Shown: positions 1 to 7,732 of the stretch, piece by piece
How the letters are laid out: each line of letters starts with the position of its first letter
How positions within the stretch are numbered: position 1 is the first letter of the stretch
NCBI GenBank assembly: GCA_030695265.1
Contig: JAUYTA010000078.1
Span: 1-11,770 of the forward strand
Origin: Bacteroidota bacterium
GTDB lineage: Bacteria > Bacteroidota > Bacteroidia > Bacteroidales > Prolixibacteraceae
Length of the DNA stretch: 11,770 bases
Reading direction: 5' to 3'
The notes under the pieces: model-generated
The model's database searches: none
Told to the model about the DNA's origin: nothing
The model's input: only the letters and a program-made list of their open reading frames with translations
Position numbers and translations under genes: made by a program

Positions 1-743
1 TCAAATACATATCCTTTTCCAGGAATTTTGGTCACCAGAATGCCTTGAAGGCCGGGTATGATTTTGCCTCGGGCGATTGTGCAATTAGCCTCGATGCCGA
101 TTTGCAACACCCGCCAGATGTGATTCCTGAACTGATCCGAAAATGGGAAGAAGGATTTGAAATCGTGAATACCATTCGGAACGATCACCATAGTATATCC
201 TTTGCAAAGAAAACTTCTTCCAGGATTTTCTACCAGATTATGCGGAAATTATCAGATGTTAACATTGAAAATGGCATGGCTGATTTTCGTCTGATTGACA
301 AGAAAGTCCTGAAGCAACTGAAACTCTTCAGTGAAAATTATCTTTTTTTTCGGGGAATTATTCCGTGGATGGGATTTAAGCAGACTATTGTTCCGTTTAT
401 AGCCAACGAACGCTTTGCCGGAACAACCAAATATACTTTCAAAAAGATGCTGAAGTTTGCCACTACCGGCGTGACTGCCTTTAGCGTGAAACCGCTGCGG
501 CTATCGATTTATCTTGGTTCAGCCATAGCACTTTTGTCATTTCTCTATGGCTTGTATGCAGCCTATATCCATCTTTTTACCCATCGGGCCATTACCGGGT
601 GGACATCTGTCATTTTCAGTGTTCTGTTTATTGGAGGAATTAACCTGCTGATGCTCGGAATCATAGGCGAATACCTGGGCAAACTCTTCATCGAAAATAA
701 ACGAAGACCAAACTATTTGATTTCGGAAACCAATTTGGATTAA
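1..743 (+). CDS. Polyprenyl-phosphate glycosyltransferase (GT2, GtrB/ArnC/DPM1-like), 5' partial
   Basis: This GT2 enzyme probably transfers a sugar from a nucleotide donor to polyprenyl phosphate at the inner membrane. The frame is open to the window edge (first full codon at 3), so the start lies outside. The first visible residues read FSRNFGHQNALKAG, which is mid-domain sequence in this family, so the TTG at 45 is not the real start. About 246 residues are visible out of a usual ~310-330. The metal-binding DAD lies at 93-101, followed by LQHPPD. The acceptor-side motifs ADFRLIDKK and RFAGTTKY follow. Two C-terminal membrane segments (about 501-572 and 603-671) surround the typical GIIGEYLGK turn. 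The donor sugar and the final glycan cannot be told from sequence. The AlbA_2 gene follows after 15 nt on the same strand. Confidence 0.9.
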   Translation, partial: KYISFSRNFGHQNALKAGYDFASGDCAISLDADLQHPPDVIPELIRKWEEGFEIVNTIRNDHHSISFAKKTSSRIFYQIMRKLSDVNIENGMADFRLIDKKVLKQLKLFSENYLFFRGIIPWMGFKQTIVPFIANERFAGTTKYTFKKMLKFATTGVTAFSVKPLRLSIYLGSAIALLSFLYGLYAAYIHLFTHRAITGWTSVIFSVLFIGGINLLMLGIIGEYLGKLFIENKRRPNYLISETNLD

Positions 744-758
744 GTAATTTATATTCAT

Positions 759-2093
759 ATGGAAGAGAATCAGCATATTGAATGGAAAGAGACATGGAAG
801 GACGAGTACATAAAATGGGTATGTGGATTTGCCAATGCACAAGGTGGAATTCTTGTAATTGGCAAAAACGACAAAGGCCAGCTCTCCGGACTTAAAAATG
901 CCAAATCGCTTTTGGAAGAAATCCCCAACAAGATCAAAGATATTTTAGGTGTGGTTGCAGATGTTGATTTGAAAAGCGAAAATGAAATGTATTATATTGA
1001 AATTCGTGTTGACGCTTATCCATACCCGGTAAACTACAAAGGCCAATACCATTACCGCAGTGGAAGTACTAAACAAGAGCTAACCGGATCTGCTTTAAAC
1101 TCATTCCTGCTAAGAAAATATGGTTTGCATTGGGACTCTGTTCCTGTCCCAAACTTAGTACCTGAAATTCTTGATCCACTTGCATTTGCACTTTTTACCA
1201 AAAAGGCAGTTTTAAGTAGAAGGCTTGATGAAGAAATACTCACAGAAAGCCATGAATCCATTTTGGAGAAACTACATCTTTTTCAAGGTTCCTATCTTAA
1301 ACGTGCAGCTGCATTGCTCTTCTATGATGACCCCGAACGGTTCGTGACAGGAGCATTTATTAAGATTGGGTTTTTCGAAACAAATTCAGAGCTAATTTAT
1401 CAGGACGAAATACATGGAAACTTATTTCAACAAATTGATAAAACCATTGATTTGTTGCTAACGAAATATATGAAAGCATACATAAGTTATGAGGGCATCC
1501 AAAGAGTTGAAGAGTACTTATTTCCAGCTCCTGCCTTGCGTGAAGCTTTATTGAATGCTGTTGTACACAAAGATTACAGCAGTGGTAATCCAGTACAAAT
1601 TAGTGTGTACGAAAATCAAATAATATTCTGGAATGCAGGTAAATTGCCCGATGAACTCTCAATTTTAGCGTTGCAGAAAAAGCACCCATCCATTCCTCAC
1701 AACCCACTCATTGCTTCAGCCTTTTTCAGAGCCGGCTATATTGAAGCGTGGGGTCGTGGAATCGAGAAAATTAATACTGAATGTATATTGGCAAAAGTGC
1801 CAACTCCTGAATTTAGTAATGAATTTGGAGGGATGATGATTACTTTTAAAGCTGGTAATCATGCACATTTGATTGGGGAGCAAACAAAAGAATTTAAGAA
1901 AATACAAAAGAAAACATCAGAAAGTATTTTAGAACTTATTGTATTGAACAGTGATGTGACAATTCCTGAACTTGCTGAAATTATTGGAAAATCTGTTATT
2001 GCAATAAAAAAGCAGATTAAAAAATTGCAAACCGAGAATAAAATTGAACGTGTCGGCCCAGACAAAGGCGGCTATTGGAGAGTAATAGGATGA
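759..2093 (+). CDS. AlbA_2 (Schlafen-like) / HATPase_c_4 / winged-helix protein, RecG-like COG2865 type
   Basis: This 444-residue protein has the layout of the COG2865 family of putative DNA-binding transcriptional regulators or ATPases, whose cellular role is largely unknown. Residues 6-115 form the AlbA_2 domain, with the hallmark FANAQGGILVIG at 24-35. Residues 258-365 look like a GHKL-type ATPase (HATPase_c_4): REALLNAVVHKDY (261-273) as the N-box, NAGKLP (292-297) and GYIEAWGRGIEKI (326-338) as the glycine boxes. Residues 385-440 form a C-terminal winged helix with the family ending GPDKGGYW. All three parts look intact and the length is normal. The gene is AT-richer than its neighbours (20 and 18 G+C in the 60-base rows at 1441 and 1921, against 28 in the row at 541). 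It has no obvious glycan role, so it is probably an acquired passenger or regulator. ATG at 759 is 15 nt after the GT2 stop, with no Shine-Dalgarno. Confidence 0.88.
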   Translation: MEENQHIEWKETWKDEYIKWVCGFANAQGGILVIGKNDKGQLSGLKNAKSLLEEIPNKIKDILGVVADVDLKSENEMYYIEIRVDAYPYPVNYKGQYHYRSGSTKQELTGSALNSFLLRKYGLHWDSVPVPNLVPEILDPLAFALFTKKAVLSRRLDEEILTESHESILEKLHLFQGSYLKRAAALLFYDDPERFVTGAFIKIGFFETNSELIYQDEIHGNLFQQIDKTIDLLLTKYMKAYISYEGIQRVEEYLFPAPALREALLNAVVHKDYSSGNPVQISVYENQIIFWNAGKLPDELSILALQKKHPSIPHNPLIASAFFRAGYIEAWGRGIEKINTECILAKVPTPEFSNEFGGMMITFKAGNHAHLIGEQTKEFKKIQKKTSESILELIVLNSDVTIPELAEIIGKSVIAIKKQIKKLQTENKIERVGPDKGGYWRVIG

Positions 2094-2121
2094 AAAGTAT
2101 ACTGAAAAGTATACTGAAAAG
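2091..2121 (+). repeat. 12-bp tandem repeat overlapping the AlbA_2 gene stop codon
   Basis: TGAAAAGTATAC occurs twice in tandem (2091-2102, 2103-2114) and is followed by a partial third unit TGAAAAG (2115-2121). The first unit begins with the stop codon of the upstream gene, and each full unit contains the self-complementary GTATAC. One base out of the gene frame, the region reads EKYTEKYTEK and stays open to a TAG at 2170-2172. The remaining intergenic sequence to 2216 is AT-rich and shows no convincing promoter or terminator. Confidence 0.85.
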
Positions 2122-2216
2122 CTCATTCACGCATTCATCAAAAGAGTTCATGTTAAATTTTCAAAACTTTAGTATCATTGCGACTTCAAATCTTTATATA
2201 ACCTGACTTCAACCCA

Positions 2217-3626
2217 ATGGAAAAAGGACAACAGATTCTCCTTGATTATTTTGAAAGTATAGCCCCCAAACGTGACAAGTGGAAAAAAAGAAACCGATTC
2301 TACCAAAAAACAATCGAAAAACAATTTTCCTTCATCATTCCTGAAGGTTCAACGGTACTGGAACTTGGTTGCTCAACCGGTGATTTGCTGAATTCAGTAA
2401 AACCTGGCAAAGGCATTGGAGTCGATTTTTCGCCAACAGCAATAAATATCGCGAAACAGAAATACCCGCATCTTGAATTTTATCTGGCCGATGCGCACGA
2501 TTTTACTCCAAATGTGTCCATCGACTACATCATCGTTTCCGATTTGATCACCTCGTTGTGGGACGTACAGGCTTTTTTCAGAAGGCTAAGGACTTATGTG
2601 ACACCGCGCACCAAAATCATCATTTCGAGTTACAACCATCTTTGGGAACCGTTTTTGAAATTGGGTGAAGCCATTGGCCTGAAGGCAAAACAGCCGCCCC
2701 AAAACTGGCTTTCGACCAAAGATATTGAAAATGTGCTCCACCTCGAGAATTTCGAGATCATAAAAGTGGAACGGAAACTTCTTTTCCCCAAGTATATTCC
2801 GGTTTTTAACCTCATAGGAAACACGTTCTTTGCAAATCTGCCCGTCATAAACGGTCTCAACCTTATCAAATTTGTGAGTGTTCGTCCGGTTTATTCCGAA
2901 CCCAAAGAATTTTCGGTTACCATTGTTGTTCCGGCCCGCAACGAAATGGGGAACATGGAAAATGCAATAAAACGAACTCCAAAATTCGGATCTCATCAGG
3001 AGTTCATTTTCATTGAAGGGCACTCAAGTGATGGAACTTACGAGGAAATGCTAAGGGTTCAGGAAGCATATCCTGAAGTTGACATGAAAGTAATGAGGCA
3101 AACCGGAAAAGGAAAGGGAAATGCTGTGCGCGAAGCCTTCGACGCGGCAACCTGCGACATTCTGATGATCCTCGATGCCGACCTGACCACACCGCCCGAA
3201 GACATGCCCAAATTCTATGATGCGTTGCGCGATAACAAAGGCGAATTTATAAACGGGTGCCGCCTGGTTTATCCCATGGACAAAGAGGCGATGCGTTTTC
3301 TTAATTTCCTTGCCAATAAATTCTTTGGCTGGTTTTTTTCCTACGTGCTTGGTCAGCAACTGAAAGATACGTTATGCGGAACAAAAGTGCTTTTCAGAAA
3401 TGACTATGAAAAGATCATTGCCAACCGGAAATATTTTGGAGATTTCGACCCGTTTGGAGATTTCGACCTGCTTTTTGGTGCGGCTAAACTAAACCTGAAG
3501 ATCACCGAAGTAATTGTGCGTTACCGCGACCGCGAATACGGATCGACACAGATCAGCCGTTTCAGTCATGGCTGGCTGCTGATAAAAATGAGCCTTTTTG
3601 CTGCCAGAAAAATCAAATTCAAATAA
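2217..3626 (+). CDS. Bifunctional class I SAM methyltransferase / GT2 glycosyltransferase fusion
   Basis: This 469-residue protein joins two catalytic domains. Residues ~35-190 are a Rossmann methyltransferase: motif I VLELGCSTGDL (47-57), an acidic residue ending strand 2 (D70), and SDL (108-110) after the fourth strand. Residues ~232-465 are a GT2 domain of DPM1/polyprenyl-phosphate type: VVPARNE (237-243), EGHSSDGT (267-274), GKGKGNAVREAF (297-308), the metal-binding DAD (320-322) in DADLTTPPED, and KDTLCGTK (383-390). Strong membrane segments are not apparent, so it is probably cytoplasmic or peripheral. It likely makes a lipid-linked sugar and methylates it or a partner molecule, but both substrates are unknown. 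ATG at 2217 gives a complete methyltransferase domain, with 123 nt of non-coding sequence before it. The 173-residue gene starts 19 nt downstream, suggesting cotranscription. Confidence 0.9.
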   Translation: MEKGQQILLDYFESIAPKRDKWKKRNRFYQKTIEKQFSFIIPEGSTVLELGCSTGDLLNSVKPGKGIGVDFSPTAINIAKQKYPHLEFYLADAHDFTPNVSIDYIIVSDLITSLWDVQAFFRRLRTYVTPRTKIIISSYNHLWEPFLKLGEAIGLKAKQPPQNWLSTKDIENVLHLENFEIIKVERKLLFPKYIPVFNLIGNTFFANLPVINGLNLIKFVSVRPVYSEPKEFSVTIVVPARNEMGNMENAIKRTPKFGSHQEFIFIEGHSSDGTYEEMLRVQEAYPEVDMKVMRQTGKGKGNAVREAFDAATCDILMILDADLTTPPEDMPKFYDALRDNKGEFINGCRLVYPMDKEAMRFLNFLANKFFGWFFSYVLGQQLKDTLCGTKVLFRNDYEKIIANRKYFGDFDPFGDFDLLFGAAKLNLKITEVIVRYRDREYGSTQISRFSHGWLLIKMSLFAARKIKFK

Positions 3627-3645
3627 GAAAACTCAAGGTCAAGTC

Positions 3646-4167
3646 ATGGATTTTTTCAAAAAGAATTTCAGTATAGCAATTTGCGGTCACAGAATCGAAT
3701 ACATGCCACAGTTGATGGCGGTGAATCCGAACATTGTAACCTACGAATACAACAACGATGAGGTGAAATTGTGGCGCGGCGCTCCCGTAAAACTTGACAG
3801 CGTGGTGGCTACCGGAAAAAATATTCACATTTACTCATCACCCGGACGACAGGCCTCAATATTATTGCAATTGGTTAATGATGCCGCTACCCGCAATAAC
3901 ATTCAGCTATCGGTTGATACCATTTATTCTGACAACGAAACAAAGCATGAAATTATCAGGGTGAAAGCTACAAACTCAAGTTCCGGATGGAAGCCCGGAT
4001 ATGAGAAGCCAAAGGATCAACAAAGCAAGATCAACGAATTTATTGAAACTATAAAAAATTCGCCAGAATGGCTTGATCAGGTAAAAGCGAAGGCAATCGA
4101 AAAAAATATTCCGCTCGATTCGATGATCCTGCTCGATGCCATACACATGACAAATGTTACCAGATAG
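3646..4167 (+). CDS. Small conserved-looking protein of unknown function (173 aa)
   Basis: I do not recognise this family. The product is soluble-looking, with no signal peptide or membrane segment. Residues 1-105 look like a mixed alpha/beta domain (ICGHRIEYMPQL near 12-23, then several short strands such as VVATGKNIHIYSS at 53-65). A polar linker around 108-128 follows. The C-terminal ~45 residues look like a helical pair with spaced conserved-type positions (SPEWLDQVKAKA at 139-150, then IPLDSMILLDA at 155-165). I recall similar short tails in other Bacteroidota proteins but cannot name a family. ATG at 3646 is preferred over an upstream in-frame TTG at 3598, because the latter would overlap the fusion gene by 29 nt; an A/G-rich stretch also lies just upstream. 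It probably shares a transcript with the fusion gene. It ends 11 nt from the stop of the convergent membrane-protein gene. Confidence 0.72.
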   Translation: MDFFKKNFSIAICGHRIEYMPQLMAVNPNIVTYEYNNDEVKLWRGAPVKLDSVVATGKNIHIYSSPGRQASILLQLVNDAATRNNIQLSVDTIYSDNETKHEIIRVKATNSSSGWKPGYEKPKDQQSKINEFIETIKNSPEWLDQVKAKAIEKNIPLDSMILLDAIHMTNVTR

Positions 4168-4178
4168 TTCTATTCAAA

Positions 4179-5465
4179 CTAAAATTTCAAAGTAGTCCAG
4201 AATTTAGTCCAGCTCATTGGCGACCCCCACCACATCCATGAATCGTATCGGAACCCAAACTGAATATTGTAGAAGATAAATATTAGGATGACCAAACCCA
4301 ATGCAATCTTTATCTGCCTTGACATTCCGTTTATCTGATTGATGACAAAGCCGAGCGGGACAGCAAGAACCGGAAGAAAGTCAATCATGGCTCTTTGCCC
4401 AACTGCAGCGCTGAATGTGGGTACCCACCAACTGGCATTGACATAAATACCAATTAGCAAAACCAACGAAATAGCCAGACTATTCATCTGTTTCTTCCAC
4501 AACAGAATAAATAAGCCCACTAATGCAAAGCAAACGATGGGTGTATAAGTTAGCCAGCCATTGTATTTTCCGAAAAGAACTATTCCGAATTTCGGTGAAT
4601 TCCAGTTTGGAAACCCATATTCCTGATACGAATAAACCAGAAACTTTCCGGTAACATAGTGCCAGTATGCCATCTGTGGAATAAAGACGATGACTCCAAT
4701 TATAAACATTGCAATAATTGCCCAATAATTTTTGATCCAGAATGTAACGCGCTCTTTTAGTGTCGCGAAATTGCTTACGCCATAAAGAAAAAGATATAAA
4801 CCTGAAATGATGTTGGTTGGCCGGATCAGAACAGCCAAAGCAAACGGAACTCCCAATAGAATAAGGTTTTTCAGTGAACTTTCTTTCGAATACTGATTGC
4901 AGTAATAAAGGTAAATGGCAATCATTGAAAAAGAATAAACGTGCGCCATTCCGGCGCCAAGCAAAACGGAATAAAAGAATACGTTGGTAGCCAGAAAAAA
5001 AAGCGAAGTTGTAAGCAAACTCACTTTATGGTCGAAAAATTCCCGAAGGAATTTGTACATAAAAACCAGTCCGATATAGGTATAAACAATGCCGGCAACC
5101 AACATGAAACCATAGTACATATTGGCATATCCGCCTGTATCGAGGCCAAAGAAAATACTGATTATATGAGCCATCAGAAAAAATGGCGACCACAGAATTG
5201 CTACCCCGCAAGTGAAAACACTTAGGGATTTTCCTTCACCATAGCCAATTGTCCAGCGCATTTGGTCGAAAGTGGACCAGTCGCGGGTAAAGAAATGAAC
5301 CAAATACTGAAAATAACCTTCCATATCGGACCCGATAATGATTTTTTCGATCGGTGTGGTATGAAAAACCATACGATAGATGTAATTGATGACCAAACTT
5401 GCAATCAGGAAAAGCCAACCATATTTAACCAATTTACTAATTTTTGACCGATTCATTTCATTCAT
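4179..5465 (-). CDS. Multi-spanning membrane protein, probable GT-C fold glycosyltransferase
   Basis: This 428-residue protein has about ten to twelve hydrophobic segments (first at ~15-33, last at ~386-402). Its layout resembles GT-C enzymes of the PMT/ArnT (GT39/GT83) kind, which take sugar from a polyprenyl-phosphate donor on the periplasmic face. Supporting features are an acidic residue in the first outer loop (D47 in GSDMEGYFQYL), LIRPTN (213-218) after a membrane segment, and GQRAMIDFLP (356-365) near the C terminus, reminiscent of the conserved R...P region of these families. Aromatic residues are dense at the end (SWMWWGSPMSW). No named family is certain. It is the last gene of the minus-strand operon, 24 nt after the methyltransferase. 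The DPM1-like GT2 that opens the operon is a plausible maker of its donor. A second ATG at 5456 is an equally possible start. Confidence 0.72.
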   Translation of the reverse strand: MNEMNRSKISKLVKYGWLFLIASLVINYIYRMVFHTTPIEKIIIGSDMEGYFQYLVHFFTRDWSTFDQMRWTIGYGEGKSLSVFTCGVAILWSPFFLMAHIISIFFGLDTGGYANMYYGFMLVAGIVYTYIGLVFMYKFLREFFDHKVSLLTTSLFFLATNVFFYSVLLGAGMAHVYSFSMIAIYLYYCNQYSKESSLKNLILLGVPFALAVLIRPTNIISGLYLFLYGVSNFATLKERVTFWIKNYWAIIAMFIIGVIVFIPQMAYWHYVTGKFLVYSYQEYGFPNWNSPKFGIVLFGKYNGWLTYTPIVCFALVGLFILLWKKQMNSLAISLVLLIGIYVNASWWVPTFSAAVGQRAMIDFLPVLAVPLGFVINQINGMSRQIKIALGLVILIFIFYNIQFGFRYDSWMWWGSPMSWTKFWTTLKF

Positions 5466-5489
5466 TTTTATAATACAGATTTGCGAAAT

Positions 5490-6179
5490 TTATTTCTTTA
5501 TTCCAAAGGCCGCAATATTAACCATAAATATTCCAAGCTTCTTATCCGTCATTTTATCAATTCTATACAATAATGGATTTAAAAACGGAAAAACAAATGG
5601 GAAAAGATGAACACCTTTATAGTTGGTGATTTCAATATTATTTTGGGTTAAAAATTTCCTGAATTCTTTGTAATGAACCCAATTTTCATATCCCTGATAA
5701 TCTCTTATTTTTAACAGATTGGCAATTTTTACAGAAAAAAACCAAAAAGTACGATTTGGAACGGTAATACATATTTTACCATCTGGCTTTAATACTCTGA
5801 TTAATTCTGTTGTTGCATGATATGGATTTGTGGTATGCTCAATCACATCTGATGAAATAACATAGTCAAAAGTGTCGTTTTCAAACGGAAGATTCAACAG
5901 TGATGCTTCGATGGCATTTGTATCCGGGTTTTTTTTCTTTGTAAGTTCAACCAATTTCGGGGCAATATCTATTGAAGTCACTTTGGCATTTCTTTCTATT
6001 GCCCTTTTTGTAAACAAACCGGTACCGCAACCTGCGTCGAGTAAGGTTTTATCCTTCAGATTTTCCCGACCCAAAAAATCATCAAAAATTACCTCGATAC
6101 GCCTGTTTGTATCATACATATTCATGATTGAATCAAAGTCGTCAGCTATTGAATTATAAAAATTTTCTTTACTCATCAT
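5490..6179 (-). CDS. Class I SAM-dependent methyltransferase (Methyltransf_11/UbiG-like), AT-rich
   Basis: This 229-residue methyltransferase has motif I LLDAGCGTGLF (46-56), an acidic residue after strand 2 (D71 in TSIDIAP), LPFENDTFDYVISSDVIEH (97-115), and LIRVLKPDGK (126-135) before strand 5. UbiG-like domains methylate many small molecules or lipids, so the substrate is open; the setting points to a glycan or lipid intermediate. It sits 33 nt after the preceding methyltransferase and 24 nt before the GT-C gene, so it is probably cotranscribed with both. It is clearly AT-richer than the upstream genes: the 60-base rows from 5581 to 5760 hold 17, 17 and 16 G+C, against 28 in the row at 6661 and 32 in the row at 7261. 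This suggests separate origin. Two consecutive ATGs (6177 and 6174) make the exact start uncertain by one codon. Confidence 0.88.
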   Translation of the reverse strand: MMSKENFYNSIADDFDSIMNMYDTNRRIEVIFDDFLGRENLKDKTLLDAGCGTGLFTKRAIERNAKVTSIDIAPKLVELTKKKNPDTNAIEASLLNLPFENDTFDYVISSDVIEHTTNPYHATTELIRVLKPDGKICITVPNRTFWFFSVKIANLLKIRDYQGYENWVHYKEFRKFLTQNNIEITNYKGVHLFPFVFPFLNPLLYRIDKMTDKKLGIFMVNIAAFGIKK

Positions 6180-6212
6180 TTATGTTTTTGTAAAATAATT
6201 ATCAGCTAAATA

Positions 6213-6959
6213 CTACTCAACCCTCCCCACCATTATTACACTCAATCCCAGCGATTTATTGCTAATCTTATCAATGATCCGAAAAACCGGAACAAAGAAA
6301 TTATACAATTTCATCTGGCCTTCAGGAATGATCTTTTTGCGAAGAAGCGATCCGCTTACCCACCATCCGGCAATGCCTATCAGGTTAAAATACTGACGGT
6401 GAACTATTGCCAAATCGTTCGCATCGAAAACAGCCTGAAGGGTTTTGCCCGTATATCGGCGGTAATGTCCCAGTGCAGTATCAAAATGATTAAACAGAGC
6501 TTGAAATGCAGGAACCAAAATAACCAGATTGCCACCTTTTTTAAGCAGTTTTTTGCAGTTTGCAATGGCTTTGTGCTGATATTCGATATGTTCGACCACG
6601 TTTAAGGCAAATACAGCATCAAAAGTTCCGAACCATTCGCGATATTTCAAATCAAATTCCGGATCAACAATGTCCATCTCCAATACCCCTCTCAGGTTCT
6701 GACGATTTCCAAGACGTTTCCTGATGATATCACAATATTCGGTTTGCAATTCGGTCACCACCAGTTCTTCTTCATCGTTCAGGAAACATTGCGAAATGTT
6801 ACCGATGCCACCGCCGATTTCGAGAACACGACCTTTACAAAATGGTTTGATGGTTTCGTACATCCATCGGTTAAATTTATCGGCTCCCGAAATGCTTTCG
6901 AGTGTCGAGTAGCCGTAAACATCGCTCACTTCAGGATTGGCTTTTGCTATTTCGCCCAT
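6213..6959 (-). CDS. Class I SAM-dependent methyltransferase (Methyltransf_23-like) coupled to GT2
   Basis: This 248-residue methyltransferase has motif [11 protein letters not shown] (45-54), an acidic residue after strand 2 (E70), [13 protein letters not shown] (113-125), and [12 protein letters not shown] (139-150). GHYRRYT (164-170) resembles a motif I associate with methyltransferases sitting beside GT2 genes. A moderately hydrophobic stretch near 192-205 and another around 218-230 may help membrane association, but clear membrane spans are not evident. Its ATG lies inside the last codons of the upstream GT2 gene (13-nt overlap), a strong sign of translational coupling. The same two activities are fused in the protein at 2217-3626. 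The substrate is unknown; a lipid-linked sugar or sugar nucleotide is an inference from context. Confidence 0.88.
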   Translation of the reverse strand: MGEIAKANPEVSDVYGYSTLESISGADKFNRWMYETIKPFCKGRVLEIGGGIGNISQCFLNDEEELVVTELQTEYCDIIRKRLGNRQNLRGVLEMDIVDPEFDLKYREWFGTFDAVFALNVVEHIEYQHKAIANCKKLLKKGGNLVILVPAFQALFNHFDTALGHYRRYTGKTLQAVFDANDLAIVHRQYFNLIGIAGWWVSGSLLRKKIIPEGQMKLYNFFVPVFRIIDKISNKSLGLSVIMVGRVE

Positions 6960-7666
6960 AAATTGTATTTGAAAATGACATAAAAAGCCCGAAGTCCGTC
7001 TTTCCAGTTGATCTTTTTACCTTCGGCATAAGTACGTCCGTAGTACGAAATACCAACTTCATAAATCCTGATATCTGGTATTCTGGCAACTCTAGCGGTT
7101 ACTTCGGGTTCAAAACCAAACCGGTTTTCCTTGAGCTTTATCGATTTAATGATATCGGTTTTAAATAATTTATAGCAGGTTTCCATGTCGGTCAGGTTCA
7201 GATTGCAAAACATGTTCGACACGAAAGTGAGCAATTTATTACCTATTGAATGCCAGAAAAACAGTATCCGGTGAGGGTTACCGCCCGAAAACCTGGAACC
7301 GAAAACAACATCGGCGAATCCTTCGAGGATTGGTTTCAGCAAATCGTTGTATTCGCGTGGGTCATATTCCATGTCGGCATCCTGAACGATCAGGTAATCA
7401 CCGGTTGCTTCAGCAATTCCGCGGTGGAGTGCAGCGCCTTTCCCCATATTTACCGGCTGGTGATAAAGGCGGACATTGGCTTCAGGAAAAGCGGTTTGGA
7501 ATTGCTCTACTGCCGCAACTGTCTGATCTTTTGAACAATCGTTTACAACAATTATTTCTTTTTTAATCTGACCGACCAATTCGACTTCAGATACTTTGCA
7601 GAGAATAGAGAAAATGGTATTTTCTTCGTTGTATGCAGGAATGACAATCGAAAGTATTTTATTCAT
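6947..7666 (-). CDS. DPM1-like GT2 glycosyltransferase (polyprenyl-phosphate hexose synthase type)
   Basis: This 239-residue soluble enzyme shows the single-domain DPM1 pattern: [10 protein letters not shown] (6-15), [10 protein letters not shown] (40-49), [11 protein letters not shown] (74-84), the metal-binding DAD in QDADMEYDP (95-103), GSRFSGG (123-129), [10 protein letters not shown] (159-168) and [14 protein letters not shown] (182-195). The family moves mannose or glucose from a nucleotide donor to a polyprenyl phosphate on the cytoplasmic face. This protein lacks the C-terminal membrane pair of the GtrB/ArnC subtype. It opens the minus-strand operon, with a promoter candidate just upstream, and its end overlaps the methyltransferase start by 13 nt. 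The GT-C protein at the operon end is the likely consumer of the lipid-linked sugar. Sugar specificity cannot be read from the sequence. Confidence 0.9.
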   Translation of the reverse strand: MNKILSIVIPAYNEENTIFSILCKVSEVELVGQIKKEIIVVNDCSKDQTVAAVEQFQTAFPEANVRLYHQPVNMGKGAALHRGIAEATGDYLIVQDADMEYDPREYNDLLKPILEGFADVVFGSRFSGGNPHRILFFWHSIGNKLLTFVSNMFCNLNLTDMETCYKLFKTDIIKSIKLKENRFGFEPEVTARVARIPDIRIYEVGISYYGRTYAEGKKINWKDGLRAFYVIFKYNLWAK

Positions 7667-7697
7667 TATATATGATTAGATCTTCAGCTTGAAGGTG

Positions 7698-7727
7698 TAA
7701 AACTACATTTTTAGTTTTTTTTTCAAA
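7698..7727 (-). promoter_or_regulatory. Candidate Bacteroidota-type promoter for the GT2 operon
   Basis: On the minus strand TTTG (7724-7727) is followed by an 18-nt A-rich spacer and TAGTTTTA (7698-7705). The Bacteroidota consensus is TTTG at about -33 and TAnnTTTG at about -7; the -7 box misses only the last G and the spacing is close to normal. The -7 box ends 31 nt before the GT2 start codon. A-rich sequence makes chance matches fairly easy here. Confidence 0.4.
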
Positions 7728-7732
7728 AGTAA

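Noticed and set aside
45..47. TTG as a possible start of the first GT2 gene.
   Set aside because: Family-typical residues (FSRNFGHQ) are encoded upstream of it in the same open frame to the window edge, so the gene is simply cut by the window.
759..2093. The AlbA_2 protein as a RecG helicase.
   Set aside because: Similarity to RecG annotations in this family is historical; no helicase Walker A or DExx motifs are visible, and the ATPase part is of the GHKL-like type.
2160..2185. TATCATTG-like -7 element before the methyltransferase-GT2 gene.
   Set aside because: It has a mismatch inside the TTTG part and no TTTG at a suitable distance upstream; not better than chance in AT-rich sequence.
3051..3359. 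Open frame of 102 codons on the minus strand inside the fusion gene.
   Set aside because: It is fully antisense to the GT2 catalytic region, whose motifs are in frame and intact; the translation shows no recognisable features.
4165..4181. Small inverted repeat TAGTT / AACTA with a 7-nt loop between the convergent genes, containing both stop codons; considered as a shared terminator.
   Set aside because: The stem is only 5 bp and AT-rich with no proper T-tract, so it is weak as an intrinsic terminator; the symmetry largely follows from two TAG stops facing each other.
7246..7566. Two overlapping open frames on the plus strand of 94 and 106 codons within the GT2 gene.
   Set aside because: They lie opposite a gene with intact GT2 motifs, and their products are Arg/His/Cys-rich without any domain pattern, as expected of antisense shadows.
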